Below, in pieces: positions 1-8,912 of a stretch of DNA of 44,862 bases. The notes beneath the pieces were generated by a model, which was not told the origin of the DNA, made no database searches, and saw only the letters and a program-made list of their open reading frames with translations. The DNA is from Frankia canadensis (GTDB lineage Bacteria > Actinomycetota > Actinomycetes > Frankiales > Frankiaceae): the NCBI RefSeq assembly GCF_900197875.1, contig NZ_FZMO01000235.1, positions 1 to 44,862 on the forward strand, in the 5' to 3' direction. The position numbers were made by a program, and so were the translations under genes. Within the stretch, counting starts at the first letter, position 1. Each line of letters begins with the position of its first letter.

Positions 1-809
1 CCCCACTGCTGGCCAGGCGGGGGCTGCGGCGGGCCCCACCGCCCTGGCCTCTTGCCGGGCGGGGGGCCGCCCCACTGCTGGCCAGGCGGCGCCCCCCACT
101 GCGGCGCGCCTGCGGGCGGCGGCGGGCCCCACTGCTGGCCGGCTGCCGGGTGCGGCGGCGCGGCCGGGGGCATCGGCGGCGCCGCGGGCGGCATCGGCGG
201 CGCGGGCGGGGGCGCCCACTGCTGCCCGTGAGGCGGCGTTGGCCCCTGGGGTGACATGGGCGGGGCGGCCGGCGGGCTGGGAACGGCGGCGGGCGGCGCC
301 GCGGAGGTGCCCGGATCGTCGACGGCGATCCCGAAGTCGGTGGCGATGCCGGCGAGGCCCGTCGCGTATCCCTGGCCGACGGCGCGCACCTTCCACGTGC
401 CGGCGCGGCGGTAGAGCTCGACGAGGATCAGAGCCGTCTCGGTGCCGAGGCCGGACGGGTCGAACCGGGCGAGCTCCGCACCGCCGCGAGGGTCGCGCAC
501 CGCGATGCCGAGCCCGGGAACGCCGGCGAAGGTCTGCGGCCCGCTGCCGTCGAGGCTGCCGGTGACGACCACCTTGTCGATGTCGGCGGGGACGGCCGTG
601 AGGCTGAACTCCAGCGCGGACGGTGGCACCAGCCGCACCCCGGGTCCGGTCGGCTGGTTGAAGAAGACGAAGTCGTCATCGGTGCGCACCTTGCCGGCGG
701 CGGTCACGAGGATCGCGGCGATGTCGAGCGACACCGACGAGGCGATCTCGACCCGGACGTCGGTGGTGGGCAGCGGCGCGTTGCCGCCCTTCGTCAGCAC
801 CTGTCCCAT
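1..809 (-). CDS. TerD-family stress protein with QQWG-repeat tail (C-terminus cut by window edge)
   Basis: TerD-domain protein of the tellurite-resistance/general stress family, a cytoplasmic calcium-binding beta-sandwich fold whose exact role is poorly defined. Residues 1 to about 165 form the TerD domain: it opens MGQVLTKGGNAPLP and contains DDDFVFFNQPTGPG, followed by a VVVTGSLDG strand and a region ending near FGIAVDDPG. From about residue 166 the chain becomes a Pro/Gly/Ala-rich tail with repeated PGQQWG or HGQQWA units, still open at position 1, so the true C-terminus is unseen. The start is the ATG at 809-807. A 17-bp tandem duplication copies this start and its leader at 817-832, leaving the stronger Shine-Dalgarno (GGAGGGG) in front of a decoy ATG at 826. 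Family assignment is firm; function is inferred only at family level. Confidence 0.9.
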   Translation of the reverse strand, partial: MGQVLTKGGNAPLPTTDVRVEIASSVSLDIAAILVTAAGKVRTDDDFVFFNQPTGPGVRLVPPSALEFSLTAVPADIDKVVVTGSLDGSGPQTFAGVPGLGIAVRDPRGGAELARFDPSGLGTETALILVELYRRAGTWKVRAVGQGYATGLAGIATDFGIAVDDPGTSAAPPAAVPSPPAAPPMSPQGPTPPHGQQWAPPPAPPMPPAAPPMPPAAPPHPAAGQQWGPPPPAGAPQWGAPPGQQWGGPPPGKRPGRWGPPQPPPGQQW

Positions 810-832
810 AGCCCCGCCTGTCCCATAGCCCC
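800..832. repeat. 17-bp tandem duplication over the terD start codon
   Basis: The 16 bases cctgtcccatagcccc occur at 800-815 and again at 817-832, separated by one g. Each copy contains a minus-strand ATG with its upstream context. The ATG at 809 opens the TerD protein. The ATG at 826 opens a ten-codon frame (MGQAGLWDRC) that stops at 794-796, overlapping the real start. Confidence 0.95.
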
Positions 833-952
833 TCCAAGGTCACGCACCATCTCGAACGCCCGCACCGGGCGCGTCGGTTCCCACCCCGGGCGCCGCGCCC
901 GCACCTGCGCCGACCCTACGATCGATGCCATGAGACGTGCGGCGGGGGTCCG

Positions 953-1540
953 GTGAGCGACATCGAGGTGCGCGGTCCGGTCGAGCGGCACGCGGCGGCC
1001 GTGTTCGGCCCGGACACCGGCCGCGCCGCAGTGACCTTCCTCGGCACGGAACAGATCGAGGTCCTGCGCTTCGGGCCCGACCGGGACGGCTTCGTCCGCT
1101 ATCTGAGCCTCGGGATGTCCACGGAACCGATGACGGCGGCCGCCTCGGCGGTGCGGGATCCGGCCGGGCCCCGCGCCGAGCTGGTCCTCTCGCTGCGCGG
1201 CCGGCGCGACAGCGTGCTGCGCCGCCTCGCCGTGCTCGCGGCGATCCCCGTGGTGGACGGCCGCCCGATCAGCCCCGGCGCGGCGCTCGACCTCGGCGAG
1301 CCACTGTGGGACGGCGCTCCCTTCACCGCCGTCCTCGTCGGCGAGCCGGGTGGGCTGATCCCCGACCTGGAGCTGCCCGCGCCGGCCGCGCCGGTCCGGT
1401 TCCTGCCGCTGCTGCCGATGACCGCGAACGAGGCCGCCTTCAAGCGCGTCCACGGCCCCGAGACGCTGCATCAGCGCTGGCTCGCCGCCGGCACCGACCT
1501 GCGCGACCCGACCCGCCGCGAGGTCGACCTGCGGATGTGA
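953..1540 (+). CDS. Suppressor-of-fused-like domain protein
   Basis: A 195-residue soluble protein with no signal peptide or membrane segment. The N-terminal half has a segment FVRYLSLGMSTEPM, which resembles the core 'yl.t.GmS..pm' strand of the SUFU (suppressor of fused) domain widespread in bacteria. Conserved-looking LPLLPMTANEAAFKR and a final Trp/Arg-rich stretch follow, as in bacterial SUFU proteins. The GTG at 953 is chosen because a G-rich Shine-Dalgarno (gcggggg) lies five bases upstream, and an ATG at 930 runs into a stop after eight codons. It is divergent from the TerD gene with 143 bp between starts, so the two may share a regulatory region. Bacterial SUFU proteins are often found with toxin-immunity or stress genes, but nothing here proves that role. 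The domain call rests on motif memory only. Confidence 0.6.
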   Translation: MSDIEVRGPVERHAAAVFGPDTGRAAVTFLGTEQIEVLRFGPDRDGFVRYLSLGMSTEPMTAAASAVRDPAGPRAELVLSLRGRRDSVLRRLAVLAAIPVVDGRPISPGAALDLGEPLWDGAPFTAVLVGEPGGLIPDLELPAPAAPVRFLPLLPMTANEAAFKRVHGPETLHQRWLAAGTDLRDPTRREVDLRM

Positions 1541-1635
1541 GCGAACTCCCTTCCGGCGATCCGGGCGTACTGGTCTTATAGGCGCGTGACCCGCGACGAC
1601 GCCGCCAGATCCGGGGCCGACCGGCCCGCGGCGGG

Positions 1636-3309
1636 GTGTCGCGGGGCGGGGCCAGCCGGACCGGCGGACGCTGCTGCTCGGAGGGGTGGGGCTCGGCGGC
1701 GCGGTGGCGGCGGCGGGCGGGCCCCCCGGCCTGGGGCGGCTCGGGCGGCACGGCACCGACCCCGGCGCCGACGCTGCGAGCACCGACCCCGATCCCGGGG
1801 GTGGCCGACGGCGTCTTCGGTGTCGGGGTGGCCAGCGGGGATCCGCTGCCCGACGGCGTGATCCTGTGGACGAGACTGGCGCCGAAGCCCACCGAGGGCG
1901 GGGGGATGCCGGCCCGCGACGTCCCCGTCGACTGGCAGATCGCGACGGACGAGTCGTTCCGCTCGGTGGTGCGCGCCGGCACCCAGAACGCGCAGGCCGC
2001 GTACGCGCACTCGGTGCATGTCGACGTCCGCGGGCTTGATCCCGGGCACGACTACTTCTACCGGTTCCGCGCCGGCACGGTACTCAGCCCGGTCGGGCGC
2101 ACCCGCACGGCGGCCGCGCCCGGCTCCGGCCCGCAGGCGGCCAGCGGGCAGCTCAGCTTCGCCCTCGCGTCCTGCCAGGACTTCCAGAACGGCTACTGGG
2201 CGGCGTTCGACGCGATCGCGGCCGATCATCCCGACCTCGTCGTGCACGTCGGCGACTACATCTACGAGTACGACCCGGACAGCCGCTTCCCGGACCGCCG
2301 GCACACCACGCCGCGGACCCCGGGCCTCGACCAGCTGCAGACGCTCGCCGACTACCGCGACCGCTACGGCCAGTACAAGGCCGACCCGGCCCTGCAGGCC
2401 GCGCACCGGGCCGCGCCGTGGATCGTGACCTGGGACGACCACGAGGTGGAGAACAACTACGCTGGGCTCGTCGACGAGGCCGGCGACACCGGCGCGCGTC
2501 ACCAGGACCCGGCGGCGTTCGCCCGCCAACGCGCCGCGGCCTACCAGGCGTACTACGAGCACATGCCGATCCGCGCGCAGCTCAATCCGGGCTCCCCCGA
2601 TCTGCGGATCTACCGGCGGCTGACGTTCGGCAGCCTGGTCACGTTCAACGTGATGGACACCCGGCAGTACCGCACCCCGGTGCCGGAGCCGGCACCGCAG
2701 GGCATCGGCGCAGCGGCGCTCGGCGCCGACAACACCGCCGGCACCATGGCCGGCGCCGAGCAGGAGCGGTGGCTGCGCGCGGGCCTCGACGCGTCGCGCA
2801 CGCGGTGGAACATCATCGCGCAGCAGACGATGATGGCGCAGCTCGACGGCCAGCTGCCGGCCGGATCGGGGCAGCTGCTGACCAACCTGGACCAGAACGA
2901 CGGCTACCGCCCCTACCGCCGCCGCCTGCTGTCCGGAGTCCGCGACAGCCACGCGAGCAATCCGATCGTGCTGTCCGGGGACCTGCACTGCGCCTGGGTG
3001 AACGACCTGCGGGTCGACTTCGACCGGCCGGAGACGCCAGCGGTCGCCGCCGAGTTCGTCTGCACGTCGATCAGTTCGGCGTTCTTCCTGGTCTCCGACG
3101 ACTTCGTCCGCGCGAACAACGACCGGCTCAACCCGCACGTCCGCTACTTCCGCGGTGACCGGCGCGGCTACACCCGCATCCGGATCACGCCGCAGGAGTG
3201 CCGCGCCGAGATGCGGACCGTCACCGATCTCTCCAGCCGCGACTCCCCCGTCACCACCGACGCCATCTACGTGGTCGAGGACGGCATCCCGACCGCCCAG
3301 CCCGCCTGA
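1636..3309 (+). CDS. phoD: PhoD-type alkaline phosphatase/phosphodiesterase (signal peptide frame-broken)
   Basis: Secreted PhoD-like metallophosphoesterase, expected to hydrolyse phosphomonoesters or diesters outside the membrane after Tat export. The mature domain is complete: LASCQDFQNGYW near residue 180, metal-ligand motif VHVGDYIYEYDP near 203, WDDHEVENNY near 265, MDTRQYR near 340 and LSGDLHCAW near 446. As translated from GTG 1636 the first 40 residues are Cys/Trp/Arg-rich and not a signal peptide. A convincing Tat signal, DRRTLLLGGVGLGGAVAAAG, lies at about 1660-1722 in the next frame (codon starts divisible by three). That frame has no start codon after its stop at 1587. One missing base near 1645-1660 plus one extra C in the C6 run at 1724-1729 would join GTG 1636, the Tat signal and the mature domain. 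So this is either a sequence error pair or a damaged export signal. Confidence 0.85.
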   Translation: MSRGGASRTGGRCCSEGWGSAARWRRRAGPPAWGGSGGTAPTPAPTLRAPTPIPGVADGVFGVGVASGDPLPDGVILWTRLAPKPTEGGGMPARDVPVDWQIATDESFRSVVRAGTQNAQAAYAHSVHVDVRGLDPGHDYFYRFRAGTVLSPVGRTRTAAAPGSGPQAASGQLSFALASCQDFQNGYWAAFDAIAADHPDLVVHVGDYIYEYDPDSRFPDRRHTTPRTPGLDQLQTLADYRDRYGQYKADPALQAAHRAAPWIVTWDDHEVENNYAGLVDEAGDTGARHQDPAAFARQRAAAYQAYYEHMPIRAQLNPGSPDLRIYRRLTFGSLVTFNVMDTRQYRTPVPEPAPQGIGAAALGADNTAGTMAGAEQERWLRAGLDASRTRWNIIAQQTMMAQLDGQLPAGSGQLLTNLDQNDGYRPYRRRLLSGVRDSHASNPIVLSGDLHCAWVNDLRVDFDRPETPAVAAEFVCTSISSAFFLVSDDFVRANNDRLNPHVRYFRGDRRGYTRIRITPQECRAEMRTVTDLSSRDSPVTTDAIYVVEDGIPTAQPA

Positions 3310-3438
3310 CCTGCCGGGCCGCTCCCGACCGCCAGCGGATCGGGCCGCGAACACGCATGGCGATGCTACGCTCCGCATAGCTTCGGTCACACTATGACCA
3401 GGTGCCGCCCGACCGCCGTCCACACCCGGGAGCCGCGC

Positions 3439-5169
3439 GTGACGATCGTCGAGAGGCCCGCGGGCGCGGCGGGCCGGACCCCGGAGGACATCGTCACGGC
3501 GCACAGCCGGCCGCGCACAAGCCTGCTCGGCTATCTGCGCACGACGTCGCACAAGGACATCGCGGTCATGTACTTCGTGACGTCGATGGGGTTCTTCCTG
3601 TTCGCCGGGGTGCTGGCCGTCATGATGCGGGCCGAGCTCGCCCGGCCGGGGCTGCAGTTCTTCTCCAACGAGCAGTACAACCAGCTGTTCACGATTCACG
3701 GCACGCTCATGCTGCTTCTGTTCGCGACGCCGCTGGCCTTCGCCTTCGCGAACCTGCTCGTGCCGCTGCAGATCGGCTCCCCGGACGTCGCCTTCCCCCG
3801 GCTGAACTCGCTGTCGTACTGGCTGTTCCTGTTCGGCGGGCTGACCGTCATCTCCGGCTTCCTCACCCCGGACGGGGCGGCGGACTTCGGCTGGTTCGCC
3901 TACGCGCCGCTCAACAGCAAGGCGTACGCGCCGATGCCGGGCGGCGACCTGTGGATCCTCGGTCTGGTGGTCTCCGGACTCGGCACCATCCTCGGCGCCG
4001 TCAACATGATCACGACGCTGCTGTGCCTGCGCGCGCCCGGCATGACGATGTTCCGCATCCCGATCTTCTGCTGGACGTTCCTGGTCACGTCGATCCTGGT
4101 GATCGTCGCGTTCCCGGTGCTCGCGGCGCAGCTGCTGTCGCTGGAGGCGGACCGGCGCTTCGGGGCGCACGTGTTCGACGCGGTGAACGGCGGGGCGTTG
4201 CTGTGGCAGCACCTGTTCTGGTTCTTCGGCCACCCCGAGGTCTACATCATCGCGCTGCCGTTCTTCGGGCTCATCAGCGAGATGCTGCCGGTGTTCTCCC
4301 GCAAGCCTCTGTTCGGCTACAAGGGGCTGGTCTTCGCGACCATCGGGATCGGCGCGCTGTCGATCGCGGTGTGGGCGCACCACATGTTCGTCACCGGTGC
4401 CGTGCTGCTGCCCTTCTTCGCCCTGCTGTCGTTCCTCATCGCGGTGCCCACCGGCATCAAGTTCTTCAACTGGATCGGCACGTTGTGGCGCGGGCAGCTC
4501 ACCTTCGAGGCGCCGATGCTGTTCTGCCTCGGCTTCCTGGTGACCTTCCTGTTCGGCGGGCTCACCGGCGTGCTGCTGGCCAGCCCGCCCATCGACTTCC
4601 ACGTCAGCGACAGCTACTTCGTCGTCGCACACTTCCACTACGTGGTGTTCGGGACGGTGGTGTTCGCGGCGTTCGGCGGCACCTACTTCTGGTTCCCGAA
4701 GGTGACCGGCCGGATGATGAACGACCGCCTCGGCAAGGTCCACTTCTGGACGGTCTTCCTCGGCTTCCACGCCACGTTCCTGGTGCAGCACTGGCTGGGC
4801 CTGCGCGGCATGCCCCGGCGCTACGCCGACTACGGCCCGCGGGACGGCTTCACCACCCTGAACACGTTCTCGACCGCCGGCTCGTTCCTGCTGGCGCTGT
4901 CCACGCTGCCGTTCCTGTACAACCTGTGGCACTCGTACCGGCGCGGGCCACTCGCCACCGTCGACGACCCCTGGGGCTTCGGCAACTCGCTGGAATGGGC
5001 GACCTCGTGCCCACCGCCCCGGCACAACTTCCACTCCCTGCCGCGGATCCGCTCCGAGCGCCCCGCGTTCGACGTTCACTATCCACAACTCGCCGGGGCG
5101 GGCGATCTCCACACGAGCCCCGAGTTCACCCCGGCGCGCGCGGGTGAGCGCGAAGCCGAGACGCCCTGA
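3439..5169 (+). CDS. ctaD: Cytochrome c oxidase subunit I
   Basis: Catalytic subunit of the aa3-type terminal oxidase; it binds heme a and the heme a3-CuB centre in the membrane and reduces O2 to water while pumping protons. The 576-residue length is typical of actinobacterial CtaD, with about twelve membrane segments. Ligands visible are H87 (FTIHGTLML), H265 with cross-link tyrosine Y269 (GHPEVY), H314 and H315 (AHHMF), and H398 and H400 (AHFHYVVFG). The C-terminal [13 protein letters not shown] segment is also standard. GTG 3439 is preferred because GGGAG lies about six bases upstream; an in-frame ATG at 3394 has no ribosome site. No subunit II/III or bc1 genes lie nearby, so this copy stands alone, as ctaD often does in actinobacteria. 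Confidence 0.95.
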   Translation: MTIVERPAGAAGRTPEDIVTAHSRPRTSLLGYLRTTSHKDIAVMYFVTSMGFFLFAGVLAVMMRAELARPGLQFFSNEQYNQLFTIHGTLMLLLFATPLAFAFANLLVPLQIGSPDVAFPRLNSLSYWLFLFGGLTVISGFLTPDGAADFGWFAYAPLNSKAYAPMPGGDLWILGLVVSGLGTILGAVNMITTLLCLRAPGMTMFRIPIFCWTFLVTSILVIVAFPVLAAQLLSLEADRRFGAHVFDAVNGGALLWQHLFWFFGHPEVYIIALPFFGLISEMLPVFSRKPLFGYKGLVFATIGIGALSIAVWAHHMFVTGAVLLPFFALLSFLIAVPTGIKFFNWIGTLWRGQLTFEAPMLFCLGFLVTFLFGGLTGVLLASPPIDFHVSDSYFVVAHFHYVVFGTVVFAAFGGTYFWFPKVTGRMMNDRLGKVHFWTVFLGFHATFLVQHWLGLRGMPRRYADYGPRDGFTTLNTFSTAGSFLLALSTLPFLYNLWHSYRRGPLATVDDPWGFGNSLEWATSCPPPRHNFHSLPRIRSERPAFDVHYPQLAGAGDLHTSPEFTPARAGEREAETP

Positions 5170-5233
5170 CGCGGCGAGGGCGGCGAGGACGACAAGGACG
5201 GCGCCGTGCCACGAGCCGACGATGACCATGGCC

Positions 5234-5263
5234 CGACAGTAGGTCGGTCAGGCCGGCCTGTCG
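5234..5263. terminator. Weak hairpin between convergent ctaD and lipid kinase
   Basis: CGACAG at 5234-5239 pairs with CTGTCG at 5258-5263, and CAGGCCGGCCTG at 5249-5260 is a perfect 12-bp palindrome inside it. The element lies between two convergent stop codons (5169 and 5295), the right place for a shared terminator. There is no T tract and the alternative pairings compete, so this is tentative. Confidence 0.35.
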
Positions 5264-5294
5264 AACGCACGTTCGCCAGCTGTGGACAACCCGC

Positions 5295-6347
5295 TCAGCC
5301 GGGCAGACTGTCCGCGACCGGCACCGTCGCCGTGGTCGGCACGAGCAGCCGCAGCGCCGAGGGACGAACCTCGACGGTCGCGGGCAGCGTCGCCAGCGGA
5401 TCGCCGTCGGCGTAGACGGCGAACGGCCGGTCGGCCTCCACGCGCACGCGGCGGCCGCGCAGCACCCGCACATGCCGGGTGTGCACATGCCGCCCGGAGA
5501 ACACCCGCGGGAACAGCGCCAGGAAGGTCAGCCGGGAGGTGTGTGAGATCAGCACCACCTCGACGAGCCCGTCCGTGAGGTCGGCGTCCGGCGCGAAGCG
5601 CATCCCGCCGCCGTAGCACGGCGCGTTCGCCGCGCCGACCGTCCAACCGCGCAGCTCACGCGGCGCCTCGTCGTCCACCGTGACGGTGAACCGCGCCGGT
5701 CGCCACGCCGCCAGCGCCCGCAGCGCCGCGTAGGTGTAGACATGCCGACCCCGCAGCAGCCGCGCCCGGTCGGCGATCACCTGCACGTCGGAGTCGTACC
5801 CGACGCTCGCGATGCCCAGGAAGGGCCGCCCGTCGACCTCGGGCAGGTCGATCCGCACCTCCCGGGCGCGCGCGAGCTCGGCGGCGACGCGGCGCGGGTC
5901 GTCGGGCAGGCCGAGCCCACGCACGAAGTCGTTGCCCCGTCCGCCGGGCAGGACGGCGAGCACCCCGCCCGCCGCGGCCACCGCCCCGGCGACCGCGCCG
6001 GCCAGGCCGTCCCCGCCGAGCGCGACCACCACCCGTCCCTGCGCGCTGGCCGCGGCGGCGAGCTCGCCGGCGTGGTCGAGGCTCCGGGTCGGCGCCACCC
6101 GCACGTCCGCCGCCCAGTGGGACAGCTGCGCGCACACACCGCCGAGCAGCCGCAGCGCCCGCCCGCGGCCCGCACTCGGGTTGACGACCACCGTGAGCCG
6201 CCCCCGGTCGACCGCCCGGGCGGGTACAGCCCCGCCCCGCGGGAGCTCCTGGACACCCTGGACAGGCCCCGGCGACGGCCCGGCGGTCGTGCTGGCCGCC
6301 GAGCCGCTCGGCACCGACCCGGCGGCGACGGACGGACGCTGTGTCAT
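5295..6347 (-). CDS. Diacylglycerol kinase / lipid kinase (YegS-DgkB type)
   Basis: Soluble or membrane-associated lipid kinase of the DAGK catalytic-domain family; likely phosphorylates diacylglycerol or a related lipid to feed phosphatidate back into phospholipid synthesis. The protein has 350 residues. After a 45-residue Pro/Gly/Ser-rich N-terminus come VVVNPSAGRGRA (about 53-64), the nucleotide-binding ALGGDGLAG near 109, and LPGGRGNDF near 133, all hallmark DAGK motifs. The C-terminal beta-sandwich includes GIASVGYDSDVQ, YGGGMRFAPDADLTDG and YADGDPL, also family-standard. ATG 6347 has GAGG six bases upstream. It is convergent with ctaD. Substrate specificity (diacylglycerol, sphingosine-like or other lipid) cannot be read from the sequence. 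Confidence 0.9.
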   Translation of the reverse strand: MTQRPSVAAGSVPSGSAASTTAGPSPGPVQGVQELPRGGAVPARAVDRGRLTVVVNPSAGRGRALRLLGGVCAQLSHWAADVRVAPTRSLDHAGELAAAASAQGRVVVALGGDGLAGAVAGAVAAAGGVLAVLPGGRGNDFVRGLGLPDDPRRVAAELARAREVRIDLPEVDGRPFLGIASVGYDSDVQVIADRARLLRGRHVYTYAALRALAAWRPARFTVTVDDEAPRELRGWTVGAANAPCYGGGMRFAPDADLTDGLVEVVLISHTSRLTFLALFPRVFSGRHVHTRHVRVLRGRRVRVEADRPFAVYADGDPLATLPATVEVRPSALRLLVPTTATVPVADSLPG

Positions 6348-6411
6348 GCTGGCCTCGTACCTCTCCCCGACCCCGCTGGATCGGATCAGGGTACGGCCAC
6401 GGGGGGCCGCG

Positions 6412-7056
6412 TCACCGCAGTGCGGCGGGCCCGCCAGTCAGATGCGCGCTGGCCGCGCCGAAGAACACCCGGTCGCCGAGCTCCGGGGTGTCCCGCAGGT
6501 CGCGCAGCTCGAGGTGCTCCATCAGCAGCAGCGCCGCGTCGGCCGGCCACAGGACCAGCCACAGCCAGACCCCGCGTGCCTCCCCGACGAACGCCGCCCG
6601 GTCGGGCGGCACGGCCAGCGGCCACATCGCGGTCGGATGCCCGGCGGCCTCGACCTTCGCCTCCGCGGCGCCCGGCAGCGCCGCCGGATCGGGACCCGCG
6701 ATGCCGGCGAGCCGCGCGGCCAGGCCGATCCCCGGCGACTCGGCGACCAGCACCACCTCCGCCGGCCCGCCGAGCGGCGAGGGACCCGCGATCGCCAGCG
6801 CGGTCGCCCGCGGCCCGGTGCGGTCGTCGCCGGCCCAGCCGACCCCGCTGACGTACCAGTGCACCGGCATCGGCTCCGGCAGCCACACGGGTACCGTCGC
6901 GCTCGTGGCCAGTGCGTGCAGTGCCTGCTCGCGGGAGGACGCCGCCGCGCGGTAGGGATTCACCTCCCCGTGGTCGTCGCAGCGGTACTGGTTGCTCCAC
7001 AGATCCGGTGGGCGGAGCGGGCCGAGACAGCGAGGACAGGCCGCGGCAGTGGTCAC
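6412..7056 (-). CDS. Zinc-ribbon protein, DUF6758-like
   Basis: A 214-residue conserved actinobacterial protein with a zinc-ribbon-like N-terminus: CPRC at residues 8-11 and a later Cys in SNQYRCDDHGEVNPY. The rest is a mixed alpha/beta domain with PVPVW-type and HWYVSGVGWAGDD segments, and a hydrophobic VWLWLVLWPADAALLL stretch that probably packs in the core rather than spanning a membrane. I recognise it as the DUF6758 type, which in streptomycetes sits near a PHP-domain gene; a PHP gene lies 3.4 kb away here. GTG 7056 has GGAGG six bases upstream. No biochemical function is known to me. Confidence 0.65.
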   Translation of the reverse strand: MTTAAACPRCLGPLRPPDLWSNQYRCDDHGEVNPYRAAASSREQALHALATSATVPVWLPEPMPVHWYVSGVGWAGDDRTGPRATALAIAGPSPLGGPAEVVLVAESPGIGLAARLAGIAGPDPAALPGAAEAKVEAAGHPTAMWPLAVPPDRAAFVGEARGVWLWLVLWPADAALLLMEHLELRDLRDTPELGDRVFFGAASAHLTGGPAALR

Positions 7057-7193
7057 CGAGCGCCTCCGTGTGAGTCAGGTCGACGCGACCGCCGGACTTC
7101 GACGGTTCCGTGACGACTGTTCCCACCGCCTATCACGAGCAACCGTCCCACCAGCACAGATGTGCCGAACAGCCGGGTACGACGCGGCCGTCG

Positions 7194-8564
7194 TCACCGT
7201 GCGCATTCGGCGAAGGCGCCACTGAGGATGTCGAGCCCGGCCAGCAGCAGCTCGTCCGGCATGACCAGCGGGGGCAGCAGACGAAGGACGTTGTTCCAGG
7301 TCCCCGCGGTCAGCACGATCAGGCCGCGACGATGGCAGGCCGCCGCGACCGCCGAGGTCAGCGCCGGGTCCGGGGTGTCGTCACCGCCGCCGCGAACCAG
7401 CTCCACGGCGAGCATCGCGCCGCGGCCGCGCACATCCCCGACGGCGTCATGGCGCGCGGCGAGCGCGCGCAGCCGCGGCAGCGCGAGCTCGCCGATACGC
7501 CGGGCCCGTCCCGCGAGGTCCGCCGACTCGACCAGCTCGATCGCCGCCAGCGCCGCCGCGCAGGCCACCGGGTTTCCGCCATAGGTACCGCCCAGCCCGC
7601 CGACCTGCGGAGCATCCATGATCTCCGCCCGTCCAGTGACGGCCGACAGCGGCATCCCGCCGGCGATGCCCTTCGCGGTGGCGATCAGGTCCGGGACGAT
7701 CCCCTCGTGCTCGCAGGCGAACATCGCGCCGGTGCGGGCGAACCCCGTCTGCACCTCGTCGGCGACGAACAGGATGCCCTCGGCCGCGCAGAACTCCGCG
7801 AGCCGGGGCAGGAACCCGTGGCCCGGCACGATGAACCCACCCTCGCCCTGGATCGGCTCGATGACCAGCGCGGCCACCGCCCCCGCGCCGATCTCGTCCC
7901 GGATGATCTCGATCACCCGGGTCGCCGCCTGCTCGCCGGCGTGCTCCGGCCCGGTCGGCCAGCGGTACGGGTAGGCGAGCGGCATCCGGTGGATCTCCGG
8001 CGCGAACGGGCCGAAGCCGGCCTTGTACGGCATCGCCTTCGCCGTCATCGCCAGGGTCAGGTTGGTCCGCCCGTGGTAGGCGTGCTCGAAGACGACGACG
8101 GCGTCGCGCCCGGTCGCCGACCGGGCGATCTTGACGGCGTTCTCGACGGCCTCGGCACCGGAGTTGAACAGCGCCGAACGCTTCTCGTGGTCGCCGGGCG
8201 TGAGCCGGTTCAGCGCCTCGCAGACCGCCACATACCCCTCGTACGGCGTGACCATGAAGCAGGTGTGGGTGAACCGGCCGACCTGCTCGCGCACGGCCGC
8301 GACCACCTCGTCCGCGGCGTTGCCGACGCCGGTGACGGCGATGCCGGAACCGAAGTCGATCAGCGCGTTGCCGTCGACGTCGACGAGGATCCCGCCGCCG
8401 GCGGCGTACGCGTAGACCGGCATCGTCGCGCCCACCCCGCGGGCGACCGCGGCCGATCGCCGGGCGGCCAGTGCCCGCGAGCGCGGCCCGGGGATCTCGG
8501 TGACGAGCCGGAGCGCCTGCGGCAGCCCCGGGCCGCCCCGCTCCGGCATGCTCGGGGAGCTCAT
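7194..8564 (-). CDS. gabT: 4-aminobutyrate aminotransferase (class III PLP aminotransferase)
   Basis: Pyridoxal-phosphate enzyme that transfers the amino group of 4-aminobutyrate to 2-oxoglutarate, giving succinate semialdehyde and glutamate. The 456-residue chain has the class III layout: FNSGAEAVENAVKIAR, FEHAYHGRTNLTLAM, EPIQGEGGF, FVADEVQTGFARTG and the PLP lysine K298 in TAKGIAGGMPLS, followed by GGTYGGNPVACAAA. ATG 8564 is preferred because AGGAAGAGG precedes it; codons further upstream add a low-complexity Arg-rich extension. It diverges from the aldehyde dehydrogenase starting at 8913, which could oxidise its product, so together they read as a GABA shunt pair. Related omega-amino acid aminotransferases are the alternative. 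Confidence 0.88.
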   Translation of the reverse strand: MSSPSMPERGGPGLPQALRLVTEIPGPRSRALAARRSAAVARGVGATMPVYAYAAGGGILVDVDGNALIDFGSGIAVTGVGNAADEVVAAVREQVGRFTHTCFMVTPYEGYVAVCEALNRLTPGDHEKRSALFNSGAEAVENAVKIARSATGRDAVVVFEHAYHGRTNLTLAMTAKAMPYKAGFGPFAPEIHRMPLAYPYRWPTGPEHAGEQAATRVIEIIRDEIGAGAVAALVIEPIQGEGGFIVPGHGFLPRLAEFCAAEGILFVADEVQTGFARTGAMFACEHEGIVPDLIATAKGIAGGMPLSAVTGRAEIMDAPQVGGLGGTYGGNPVACAAALAAIELVESADLAGRARRIGELALPRLRALAARHDAVGDVRGRGAMLAVELVRGGGDDTPDPALTSAVAAACHRRGLIVLTAGTWNNVLRLLPPLVMPDELLLAGLDILSGAFAECAR

Positions 8565-8912
8565 TCGCCACCTCTTCCTGGGCTCCGGGGCCGGTCCGCG
8601 CAGGCGTGCGCGGGCGGCCGACGCCCGCCGCCGCGCGGCCACCCCGTCACGATCCGTCAGTCCCGGTGCCGCGTCCAGCGAGCGCCACCGCCGGACCCAC
8701 CGCCGCCGCGCGCACGAGGGTGGCGACCACACCGCGACGACAGGCACGGCAACGGCGCGTCACGGTGATGGCCGCCGGGAAGCGCCTAGGATGACCGTTG
8801 ATGGCGACGAGTGGGATGACGGCGACGATGCCGACACCAGCGGTGAGGCCGACACCAGCGGTGAGGCCGACACCAGCGGTGAGGCCGGCACCAGCCGTCC
8901 GCGGTGGCCTCG
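8565..8912. other. Divergent gabT / aldehyde dehydrogenase intergenic region
   Basis: This 348-bp region must hold both divergent promoters. I see the gabT ribosome site at its left end and an 18-bp tandem repeat array at 8830-8895. No clear -35/-10 pair or operator was found. An ATG at 8791 opens an acidic plus-strand peptide through the repeats, in a frame different from the dehydrogenase. Confidence 0.6.
8830..8895. repeat. 18-bp tandem repeat, three copies plus a partial fourth
   Basis: The unit gccgacaccagcggtgag occupies 8830-8847, 8848-8865 and 8866-8883, with a diverged partial copy to 8895. In the dehydrogenase frame each unit contains a TGA stop, so the array is leader rather than coding sequence for that gene. 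In another frame it encodes ADTSGE repeats. Confidence 0.95.

Noticed and set aside
1576-5229. A 1217-codon minus-strand open frame antisense to phoD and ctaD
   Set aside because: It opposes two complete, motif-rich genes and has only charged, low-complexity sequence. Such frames are expected antisense to high-GC genes.
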